Below, in pieces: positions 24,071 to 30,925 of a DNA stretch of 64,000 bases. Made by a program: the position numbers and the translations under genes. The notes under the pieces were generated by a model. That model saw nothing but the letters and a program-made list of their open reading frames with translations. It ran no database searches and had not been told where the DNA came from. Location: NCBI RefSeq assembly GCF_030271165.1, contig NZ_JASSZH010000017.1:58620-122619 (forward strand). The letters run 5' to 3'. Each line of letters opens with the position of its first letter. The first letter of the stretch is position 1. The DNA comes from Psychromicrobium xiongbiense. Its GTDB lineage: Bacteria; Actinomycetota; Actinomycetes; Actinomycetales; Micrococcaceae.

Positions 24071-25786
24071 ATGAGGCTGACCAACATCACCCATCTGCGG
24101 CTACCATTCGGACGACTGTGGGGCTACGATGTCAGGGTCTCCACCCCGGGCCGCCTCCTTCCGGTGTCCTTTGACCAGCGACTGCACGTGGGCGCGGGCG
24201 AGCGCCCGGGTTCCTGGATGGCCCTCTCCTTCCGCCTGCCAGCTCCCACCCGCAGGGAGTCAATCGCGGAGGCCTGGCTGGCCGTCATCGCCCGTCATGG
24301 CACGTTGCGTACCGTCTTTGTGCCCGGTCCGGGCGGCGAGCCGGAACTGCACGAGATCGAGATTGCTCCGGGTGCCTGGGTTGAGCATGAAATTGGCCCG
24401 GGCCAGGCGGTCAACGATGCTGTGCGCGAGGTGCTCGATGCCGCCTGTTCGCCCTACTCACAACCCTCCCATCGGCTGTGCCTGCTGGAGACTGCCGCCG
24501 GAATCACCGTGATCATTGCCGCCGATCACGCCCACGTCGATATGTGGTCGATGCTGGTGATTGCGCGGGATCTTCTCTTGGCACTCGATGCCGGGCAGCT
24601 GGCGCCAGTACCGGCCTTTGTGGAGCACACCCAGGCGCTGTTGGACCGGGACGCGGCACCGGGCCAGGTGCGCGAGCGGTGGGTGGACATCATCCGGGAC
24701 AGCGGTGGGGCCATGCCGCAATTCCCGCTGCCGCTGGGCGCGCCTGAGCCGCAGCGCGAGCGGGTGGAAGTGCGGGATGTGTTCGACGTCGATGACGCGG
24801 CCGCCTTTGCGGCTCAGGCCCGCGAGGAGGGCGTCTCCACACTGGCGCTTGCCGTCGTGGCAATGACCGCCGTGACGCGGGAGATGGCGGGAACGCCGCT
24901 GCGGGCCGTGTTCCCTGTACACAGCCGCTTCGACGCCCGATGGCACGACTCGGTGGGCTGGTTCATCACCAATTCGGTGCTGGAGTCTGCAGTGCCCGAG
25001 CCGCGCCCTGCGGCGGCCGCGGTCAAAGAAGCAGTACAGCTTGGATCCTGGCCGCTGGCTGATGTGCTGGCGCCCTGGGGCGGCATGCCGATGGCGCCCG
25101 GCATGTTCGCGATTTCCTGGCTGGACTTGCGCAGGCTGCCGGTGCGCATCGACTCGGTGGGCCTCGACGCCCAGTACGTGGGCGCGACCATCGACACCGA
25201 CGGCGTCATGCTGTGGTTCATCCTGGACGAGTCCGGGCTGCATCTGCGATGCCGCTATCCCGACACCGCAGAGGCGCGGGCCAGCGTGGGCGGGTGGCTC
25301 GATCTACTGGTTACCCGGTTGCAGGCCGACGCGCGGTCCTCGGTTCGTGGGCTGCTGCGAGTGGATGGCCGGACCTACCGGCTGGACCGGGCGCGCCGTG
25401 AGGACATTCCGGCCATTGCCGCGCTACTGACCAGCGATGAGCCCGCATCTCACGCCGGTGACGTCACGGAGCTTGACCGCTACGAGGCGGCCCTCACTCT
25501 CGTCACGCGCACCAGCTCCAGCTATCTGGCGGTGGTGCGGGAGGAGACTGGCGCAGTCGTGGCCACGATGCAGTTGACGGTCATTCCGGGGCTTGCCTGG
25601 CGAGGTGCCTCCCGACTCCAGATCGATGGTTTCCGCGTTGCTGCCATAGAACGTTCCGGGGGCCTGCGCGCGGCGATGCTGGAATGGGCGCGGGAATTCG
25701 GCCGTGCGCGCGGAGCGGAATTGGCTCCGGAAGCACTGACCGCACGGCCTGACCTTGAGCTGAGTGTCGATCGGCCGGTCCTTTGA
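24071..25786 (+). CDS. Condensation-domain-like acyltransferase fused to a truncated GNAT
   Basis: 571 residues with AAAGGA before the ATG. Residues about 10-430 resemble a stand-alone condensation/PapA-type acyltransferase: IIAADHAHVDMWSMLVIARD holds the HHxxxD-like catalytic motif (here DHAHVD), with TPLRAVFPVHSRFDAR and DSVGWFITNSVL as the second conserved region. From about residue 435 a GNAT domain begins (TYRLDRARREDIPAIAALL, VVATMQLTVIPGLAWRGASR, QIDGFRVAAIERSGGLRAAM) but breaks off after motif A. The tail (EALTARPDLELSVDR) looks like the N-terminus of a second GNAT. There are no NRPS genes nearby; fusion by loss of a stop plus a deletion is likely. Confidence 0.65.
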   Translation: MRLTNITHLRLPFGRLWGYDVRVSTPGRLLPVSFDQRLHVGAGERPGSWMALSFRLPAPTRRESIAEAWLAVIARHGTLRTVFVPGPGGEPELHEIEIAPGAWVEHEIGPGQAVNDAVREVLDAACSPYSQPSHRLCLLETAAGITVIIAADHAHVDMWSMLVIARDLLLALDAGQLAPVPAFVEHTQALLDRDAAPGQVRERWVDIIRDSGGAMPQFPLPLGAPEPQRERVEVRDVFDVDDAAAFAAQAREEGVSTLALAVVAMTAVTREMAGTPLRAVFPVHSRFDARWHDSVGWFITNSVLESAVPEPRPAAAAVKEAVQLGSWPLADVLAPWGGMPMAPGMFAISWLDLRRLPVRIDSVGLDAQYVGATIDTDGVMLWFILDESGLHLRCRYPDTAEARASVGGWLDLLVTRLQADARSSVRGLLRVDGRTYRLDRARREDIPAIAALLTSDEPASHAGDVTELDRYEAALTLVTRTSSSYLAVVREETGAVVATMQLTVIPGLAWRGASRLQIDGFRVAAIERSGGLRAAMLEWAREFGRARGAELAPEALTARPDLELSVDRPVL

Positions 25787-26082
25787 GGTGGCGCGGCGGG
25801 CGGCTGCGGCCTCCATCAACTTCGGTGTGTACGGGCCCGATGGCGTCCAGCTTGGCTTATGCCCGCCTGCTCACCGACGGGGTGACCTTCGGCTGGCTCT
25901 GTGACGTATACATCGCCCGGGAGGCGCGTGGCCTCCGTCTGGGCACGGAACTGTCCCGGGTGATCGTGGATGCCGTCCGACCATGGAATCTGAAACGGCT
26001 CATGCTGGTCACCGCGGATGCGCATGAAGTGTATGAGAAGGCCGGGTTTACCGTCTTCCCTGACCCGAACATGCTGATGATG
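25740..26082 (+). pseudogene. Frameshifted second GNAT acetyltransferase
   Basis: Its first residues (LTARPDLELSVDR) lie in the end of the previous ORF. After a gap, RSFEVARRAAAASINFGVYG continues in another frame from about 25778. LAYARLLTDGVTFGWLCDVY, EARGLRLGTELSRVIVDAV and DAHEVYEKAGFTVFPDP then continue in a third frame to about 26070. At least one deletion and two frameshifts are therefore needed to rebuild the GNAT. Motif A (R-x-x-G-x-G/A) is altered to ARGLRLGTEL. Confidence 0.6.
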
Positions 26083-26394
26083 CTGGAACGTTTGCGGGCG
26101 GCAGCGCGCCCTTTGCCACACGAGGCCCTGACCGCGCATCGTCCTGAGCTGGTCAGCCTGGGTGGCCGCTACGGCATCAGCAACATCCGTGTCTTCGGCT
26201 CCGTCGCCCACGGCACTGACCACCCTGGCAGCGATCTGGACGTTCTGGTGACACGTTCGCCCGGAACCGGATTGCTCACGGTTGCGGCGTTCGCCGCGGC
26301 GGCCAGCGAGCTGCTCGGCGTCGAAGTGGACGTGGTGACCGACGGTGGACTGTGCGCCGATCACGAGGTCCTCGCCACGGCGGTAGCCGTATGA
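26080..26394 (+). CDS. MntA-type nucleotidyltransferase antitoxin
   Basis: About 104 residues if started at one of the ATGs at 26071-26080; the open frame continues upstream into the GNAT remnant, so the protein may be made as a GNAT-MntA chimera. RVFGSVAHGTDHPGSDLDVL is the full minimal-nucleotidyltransferase signature and VEVDVVTDGGL supplies the third acidic residue. MntA partners adenylylate the HEPN toxin HepT and neutralise it (type VII systems). The hepT gene starts inside its stop codon (ATGA). Confidence 0.8.
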   Translation: MLERLRAAARPLPHEALTAHRPELVSLGGRYGISNIRVFGSVAHGTDHPGSDLDVLVTRSPGTGLLTVAAFAAAASELLGVEVDVVTDGGLCADHEVLATAVAV

Positions 26395-26747
26395 GCGCCC
26401 GGGGTGGTATGAGCGCCCGGGATGGTGTCCTGTTGCGAGAGATTGTTCGCCTGTGCAAGATCGGAGAACATCTTGTAGCCCGTGGGCACGAGTGGTACGT
26501 CGGCGATCCTGACAATGTGCCGGGTCTGGCAGTGGAGTCGCTGATCATCAGGGTCGGTGAAAACGTCGCCCGGCTGAGCATCGACACGACGGACCGGCAT
26601 CCCGAGGTGCCCTGGTCCTTGATCAAACGGATGCGGGATCGTCTGGCCCACCACTATGAGGGGACAGACTATGTCCCCGTCTGGGACACGCTGGTGGTAG
26701 ATCTGCCGACGATCAGCGGCTACCTTCTCTTCCTTGGTGACGAATGA
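26391..26747 (+). CDS. HepT-like HEPN ribonuclease toxin
   Basis: 118 residues (112 if the second ATG at 26409 is used). The HEPN helices are clear and the catalytic motif R-x4-H-x-Y is intact in RDRLAHHYEG near residue 92. It follows mntA with an ATGA overlap and should be co-translated. TATGAGCGCCCGGG is present twice in tandem at the start, giving two in-frame ATGs. HepT proteins cleave RNA and are silenced by MntA through adenylylation of the motif Tyr, which is present here. Confidence 0.8.
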   Translation: MSARGGMSARDGVLLREIVRLCKIGEHLVARGHEWYVGDPDNVPGLAVESLIIRVGENVARLSIDTTDRHPEVPWSLIKRMRDRLAHHYEGTDYVPVWDTLVVDLPTISGYLLFLGDE

Positions 26748-27229
26748 TGTCGCAGGTCATCACCCGACGCCCGGGCGAGCGTCCACGGGTATCCACCGAG
26801 GGGCCGCAGACCCAGCTGAGCCAGCAGGCTCCGCCGGAGCTGTGGGGCCGGCTGGTCCACCGGGTCTTTGCTCTGCCCGGAGTGATGGAAGGGCACAGCG
26901 CGGTATCACCAGCATCCTCCCGGGCCGTGTTCCTCAAGGATGTCAGCCAGGCCAGAGTGCCCGAGGTCTCGCTGGCACCGGAAGCGCGGTGGGAACCGGT
27001 GCACCTTCATGGTGTGCACGATACTTCCTTGCATCTGGTGCTTCCGCCCGAGCGCGGGGCCGAACTCACCGCGCTCGGCTGGGCTGAACCTCATCAGTAT
27101 GAGGATTTCGGCACCGAGTTCCTGATTTATGGCCCCCGTGATGCGGAGGAACTCGAGGTGGTGCTCTCCATCGTCATCGAAAGCCTGAAGTGGGCGCGAG
27201 GCCCGGGCGCCCTGGGATCGCCACAATGA
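26744..27229 (+). CDS. DUF5519 (luciferase-domain) protein
   Basis: 161 residues overlapping the hepT stop. ELWGRLVHRVFALPGVMEGH, LHGVHDTSLHLVLPP and QYEDFGTEFLIYGPRDAEEL are characteristic of the DUF5519/luciferase-domain family, small proteins of unknown activity with no flavin-binding site demonstrated. The first 30 residues are polar and may be added. It overlaps the following GNAT start by four bases, so it belongs to the same run of coupled genes. Confidence 0.75.
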   Translation: MMSQVITRRPGERPRVSTEGPQTQLSQQAPPELWGRLVHRVFALPGVMEGHSAVSPASSRAVFLKDVSQARVPEVSLAPEARWEPVHLHGVHDTSLHLVLPPERGAELTALGWAEPHQYEDFGTEFLIYGPRDAEELEVVLSIVIESLKWARGPGALGSPQ

Positions 27230-27600
27230 CCTTCGGTTTCGAAGCCATTCCGCACGAAGCCCTGACTCCGGACGTGATCGGTCAGCTCAGTTGTCTTTTC
27301 CACACAGAGTACTCAGCAGACTTTGGCCCCTGGACCCCGGAGTTGCCCTACGGATACGCAGGGCATGATGTCCACATCCTTGCGTGGTCCGATGAGACGA
27401 GCGTAGGTCACCTCGGGTGGTTGGCAGCGGGTCGCCGTACGGGAAAGGTTTCTGGACTGTGCCGGTCTGCCGCGAAGCTTGGAGCCCGGACCGTCGCTGA
27501 TGATCCGCCCCCTTGGGCGCGCTCCCGCAGCCTGGCCTTCCGGCACGATCGACCTCCGTGGAAGAGCGTGGTAGCCCGCGGCCATCTCAGCACATTCTGA
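27226..27600 (+). pseudogene. Truncated GNAT acetyltransferase
   Basis: The first 65 residues (TPDVIGQLSCLFHTEYSADF, GYAGHDVHILAWSDETSVGH) match the N-terminus of an aminoglycoside-acetyltransferase-like GNAT up to the VGHLGW strand. After that the sequence (AGRRTGKVSGLCRSAAKLGA and on) has lost motif A and the CoA-binding site. It is the third damaged GNAT within 3.5 kb. Two copies of CTCAGCACATTCTGACCGG lie across and after its end. Confidence 0.6.
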
Positions 27601-27622
27601 CCGGCTCAGCACATTCTGACCG
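27585..27622. repeat. 19-bp tandem duplication
   Basis: CTCAGCACATTCTGACCGG occurs twice head to tail over the stop of the truncated GNAT. The duplicated unit contains the TGA stop. Likely slippage. Confidence 0.75.
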
Positions 27623-27721
27623 GACGGCCGGGCGCAGTTCACTGGGGGTTCATCTGCCATCCACCCGGCGGGCGGAGGGTGGATGGGTCAGGAATACTCC
27701 AGACCCACGTGAGGAATGACC

Positions 27722-28777
27722 ATGGACATCAGACTTTCCCGCACGCCGTTTCTGCTCGGAACCGCGATCACCTCCGCAGCCCTGCTGAGTTGCGCTGCCC
27801 TTCCCGCGAGCGCGGCCCCGGCCAACGCCCATCCGGCTGTCGCACCGACCATCACAACGTTCGCTGCCGTGGGAGCCGAAACCAGGCCGGACGACATCAC
27901 GCGCCTGGGTGACAGCATTTATGTCGCCTTCCAGAACGGCGTCGGGCCGCTGGGGGAGCCCGCTCCGAACGGTACTACAGCCAGCACCATCCAGCAGTAC
28001 TCACTCGATGGCGCTCCGGGCGCCTCCTGGACGATCACCGGCCGGATCGACGGCATGGGGGCGGATGAGGCTGGGCAGCGCCTGCTCGTGACCACCAACG
28101 AAGACGGCAATTCCAGTTTCCACACGGTGACGCCATCGGCCGCAGATAGCCAGGTCAAGGACTTCACCTACGCCGGGCTGACCCACGGAGGAGGCACCGA
28201 CTCCGCGACGGTGTATCACGGCACGATCATCATCACCGCCTCGAACCCGGCGGATGGCACCGGCGCGGCACTCTATGAGGCGACCCTGAAGGGATCGACG
28301 GCCGCGCTGACTCCCGTGTTCACCGACGATGCCGCCGCAACGGTCGCCAACGCCGGCGCCACGGGCACCACCACGCTGGCGCTCAGTGACCCGGATTCCA
28401 CCACAGCGGTTCCGGCCCAGAGCCCGCGCTTCAAGAACCAGTTCCTGCTGGATTCGCAGGGCGACCAGCAACTGATCTTCACCGACCACCTGGGTGGGCC
28501 GAGGCAGTCGCTGCAGGTGCTGAACCTCAGCGTGCCGGTGGATGACACGGCCTTCGCCACGCAGTCCGGGCGAACCTTGTGGATCACCGATCCGGATCAC
28601 AACTCCGTCGTCGAGGTCTCCGGGGCGTTTGCGGCGGGGCAGGCCGTTTCCACCGTGACCCCGGATGGAGCCGCCACCTATCTCGCGACGCTGGACCTCA
28701 GCAATGGGGTGCTGACCCCGGTGCCGGGCCTGTCCTCGATTCACCCGAAGGGTCTGTTGTTCACCAGCGGGAAGTAG
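27722..28777 (+). CDS. Secreted beta-propeller-like protein
   Basis: 351 residues with a signal peptide (FLLGTAITSAALLSCAALPA, cleavage after ASA). The mature part has repeated short strand blocks (DDITRLGDSIYVAFQNG, DGMGADEAGQRLLVTTNEDG, NSVVEVSGAFAAGQ) as in NHL/SMP-30-like beta-propellers. A start at 27722 has a GAGGA ribosome site seven bases away; the ATG at 27716 is too close. No catalytic residues can be assigned. Probably extracellular ligand binding; function unknown. Confidence 0.75.
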   Translation: MDIRLSRTPFLLGTAITSAALLSCAALPASAAPANAHPAVAPTITTFAAVGAETRPDDITRLGDSIYVAFQNGVGPLGEPAPNGTTASTIQQYSLDGAPGASWTITGRIDGMGADEAGQRLLVTTNEDGNSSFHTVTPSAADSQVKDFTYAGLTHGGGTDSATVYHGTIIITASNPADGTGAALYEATLKGSTAALTPVFTDDAAATVANAGATGTTTLALSDPDSTTAVPAQSPRFKNQFLLDSQGDQQLIFTDHLGGPRQSLQVLNLSVPVDDTAFATQSGRTLWITDPDHNSVVEVSGAFAAGQAVSTVTPDGAATYLATLDLSNGVLTPVPGLSSIHPKGLLFTSGK

Positions 28778-28831
28778 CCTTTCATGCTGCATGGTCAGCC
28801 CGCTGAGGGAGGGCGCGGTCTACCATGTAGC

Positions 28832-29002
28832 ATGAGCGAATTCATCGAAGACTGTGAGGTCTACGCCAGCAGCACCTACCCGGTGGCCATTTCCCACGGT
28901 CGCAGGATGCTGGGCAAGGTGGACCTGAAAGCACGAGTCAACACCGAAACCGGTGAGGTCACTTTCTACGTTCCGGTCGACAAGATCGACAAGCTGCGTT
29001 AG
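28832..29002 (+). CDS. Small conserved-looking protein, 56 residues
   Basis: MSEFIEDCEVYASSTYPVAI, then GRRMLGKVDLKARVNTETGE and VTFYVPVDKIDKLR form a compact alternating beta pattern. The composition is clearly protein-like and unlike the shadows around it. TAGCATG precedes the gene; no strong ribosome site. It is followed at once by two fragment genes. Function unknown. Confidence 0.55.
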   Translation: MSEFIEDCEVYASSTYPVAISHGRRMLGKVDLKARVNTETGEVTFYVPVDKIDKLR

Positions 29003-29128
29003 GCGGCAGGTTCGCTCTGACCGGCCAACCGTGCCGCTGCCCGAATCGCCTCCAGCGCGGGCTGTTCGTTGGCGCATTTGGCCACCACCAGCAGTTCCAG
29101 TTCTAACTCCACAGCTTGATGATCCCGC
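28999..29128 (-). pseudogene. C-terminal fragment of an unknown gene
   Basis: The minus-strand frame reads AVELELELLVVAKCANEQPA and LEAIRAAARLAGQSEPAA before a stop at 28999. It is helical and gene-like, but is cut by a stop codon upstream near 29126 and has no start. The family is not recognised. It abuts, in opposite orientation, the PRD fragment, suggesting a recombination scar. Confidence 0.35.
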
Positions 29129-29139
29129 TCTTCGCGTCA

Positions 29140-29270
29140 CACGTCGTGTGGCCTCGGCGGGAAAGATCCGCGAGTTCATTGTCCGGAGCCAGGCGACCCA
29201 GCTTCCCAATGAGGAGGTCGCCTACCTGGCGCTGCACATCGCCCAAGCCAGTGGCGGTCAGCCCAGTGGC
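29140..29270 (+). pseudogene. PRD-domain fragment (BglG-type antiterminator tail)
   Basis: KIREFIVRSQATQLPNEEVA then YLALHIAQASGG is the hallmark end of a PTS-regulation domain (usually D/NE-E-x-x-Y-L-x-L-H-I-x). The upstream part of the domain and the RNA-binding domain are absent. The duplicated CAGTGGCGGTCAGC follows at about 29261-29290. No PTS genes are in the window, so this is a residue of a lost sugar operon. Confidence 0.5.
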
Positions 29271-29364
29271 GGTCAGCTGACCCCAGAATCGCCCCGCGAG
29301 TGTCGAGATAACGCTGGAATGCCGCGTGGAAAACAGCATTACCTCGACACTCGATGGCCGAAAA

Positions 29365-30024
29365 TCAGCGCCCGGTGAGTTCCTTGGCCTTGGCTTCCAG
29401 CATCGGGTCCGTTGCCGCGGAGAGATCGATCTGTGCGGTCGCGGCGAGCTTTGCAGCCACCTCCGGATGATGCGCGGCGGCGCGTTCCAGGAAGGCGGCA
29501 GCCGTGTTGGACTTACCCGCGCCGTGGCCGAACAACACAAAGGTCTGCGCAGTGACCAGCGGTCGCAGCGTTTCGGCGAGCTTGTCGAAGAACTCCTTGA
29601 GATCTGCTTCGTCGTCATGGCCCGTGTGGCGCTCCACGGTGCGCATATGGTGAGCAACAGGGCTCGGATCCTTCACATCGTGTTCGGTCTCCACGACCTT
29701 CGGAGTATCCAGGTCGAAGTCCAGGATGTGCGCCGTGCGCTCGTCGATGGTCACCACCAAAAGGTGTCCGCTGCCCTTGTCGTCGGGGGTTTTGGCGAGG
29801 ATATGACGGGCCAGCTCAATGTCCTCGATGGACACACGGCCATCGTGCGGGCGGCGGAAGACCTCACGGTGGCCATTGATGTCCACCGCGAGCCGGGCGC
29901 CGGGATCCTCGGTGACCTTATCCGCAATGTCCTTCCACAGGGTGACAAATCGGTCCCAGTCAAGGTCGCGGGGTGCCGGTTGAGAGAGAATCGCGTCGTA
30001 TGTTGCACGGATGTGATGGTCCAC
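29365..30024 (-). CDS. Release-factor-fold (baeRF-like) hypothetical protein
   Basis: 219 residues from a GTG at 30024. LLVVTIDERTAHILDFDL followed by VETEHDVKDPSPVAHHMRTV, EFFDKLAETLRPLVTA and TFVLFGHGAGKSNTAAAFLE follows the pattern of the bacterial eRF1-like (baeRF) and host-attachment-like protein families: a central alpha/beta domain with a conserved G-x-G-x-x-x-N loop. Such proteins are often linked to ribosome rescue or stress, but no role is established. The longer frame to 30138 has poor composition. Confidence 0.5.
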   Translation of the reverse strand: MDHHIRATYDAILSQPAPRDLDWDRFVTLWKDIADKVTEDPGARLAVDINGHREVFRRPHDGRVSIEDIELARHILAKTPDDKGSGHLLVVTIDERTAHILDFDLDTPKVVETEHDVKDPSPVAHHMRTVERHTGHDDEADLKEFFDKLAETLRPLVTAQTFVLFGHGAGKSNTAAAFLERAAAHHPEVAAKLAATAQIDLSAATDPMLEAKAKELTGR

Positions 30025-30126
30025 GGTTCCTGCTTTCTGTGGTTGCGCGCGGCGGCATGCTCTGCGCTGGATGAGGCCAAGACGTTGCTGTGGCAGTCTG
30101 TGATGCCACACTACCCGGAATAGCCT

Positions 30127-30900
30127 AATGTCCCACATTTCCGCTCTGCATCAGGCTGTGTGGTGCGGGAGCCTGCTGATCACCAGGAGCAGCCCGGGGA
30201 GCGCCACGGCGTTGGCCGCCACGATCAGAACGATCGCCACAGCGGGGCTGGCATCGTGCGGCACAGCCTCGCGCATACCCTCTTCATTGACCCGCGGGTC
30301 CGGTACCCGATGCCGCAGCCAGAAGAGCAGCGCCAGGACCAGCACCCCGGGCACGGCAAGGGTGGCGAAGGCCGGCCGGTAGTCGCCGTCCTTCCAGCTG
30401 AGGATGGTGGCCAGCAGCAGTGGTCCGAGCATGGCACCGGTCTGGTCCGGCGCCTGGTGAACCCCGAAGGCGCTGCCACGCCCGGTCCGGGCCGAGGCAT
30501 AGGAGAGCACGGTGTCATTGGCGGGGGGAGCGCACAGCCTTCCCCAGTCGTTCCGCAGCGTAGAGCAGCAGGGCAGGAGCCATCACTCCGGTGACGCCGA
30601 TCAACGGCACGCTCAATACCTCAGTCCGTAGCCCAGAATGGTCCAGGTTCAGTAGCGGCCGGTGCGCTGCGCGGCGTAGCCAGAACCACCCGCAGTCCAT
30701 AGCCAATGAACTCCCCGGCCCCGGCCACCAGCCCGAAGGCCAGCGCAAAGTGCCACGGACGCATCAGCGATGGCACCGATGGGCGCACCCCCCGAGTCGT
30801 TTGCGGATCCTGGCGCTACTTTCGCACTGCTGCTCTTCACGCTGCTGGTTTTCACGCTACCGGCCTCGGCGAGGCACGCTCTCTGCGAACCTAGCCAGCC
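30127..30900 (-). pseudogene. Frameshifted MFS transporter gene
   Basis: Reading the minus strand from about 30766, RPWHFALAFGLVAGAGEFIG and YGLRVVLATPRSAPA end at a stop. SVPLIGVTGVMAPALLLYAA and ERLGKAV continue in another frame, and LSYASARTGRGSAFGVHQAP, DQTGAMLGPLLLATILS and VLVLALLFWLRHRVPDP continue in a third frame. Together they make about 200 residues of a major-facilitator protein of the GRGSAFG/HQ type, with at least two frameshifts and no C-terminal half. A tail with SVKTSSVKSSSAKVAPG lies upstream. Confidence 0.7.
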
Positions 30901-30925
30901 GCCGGGGATCAGTGCAAGGGCAGGC

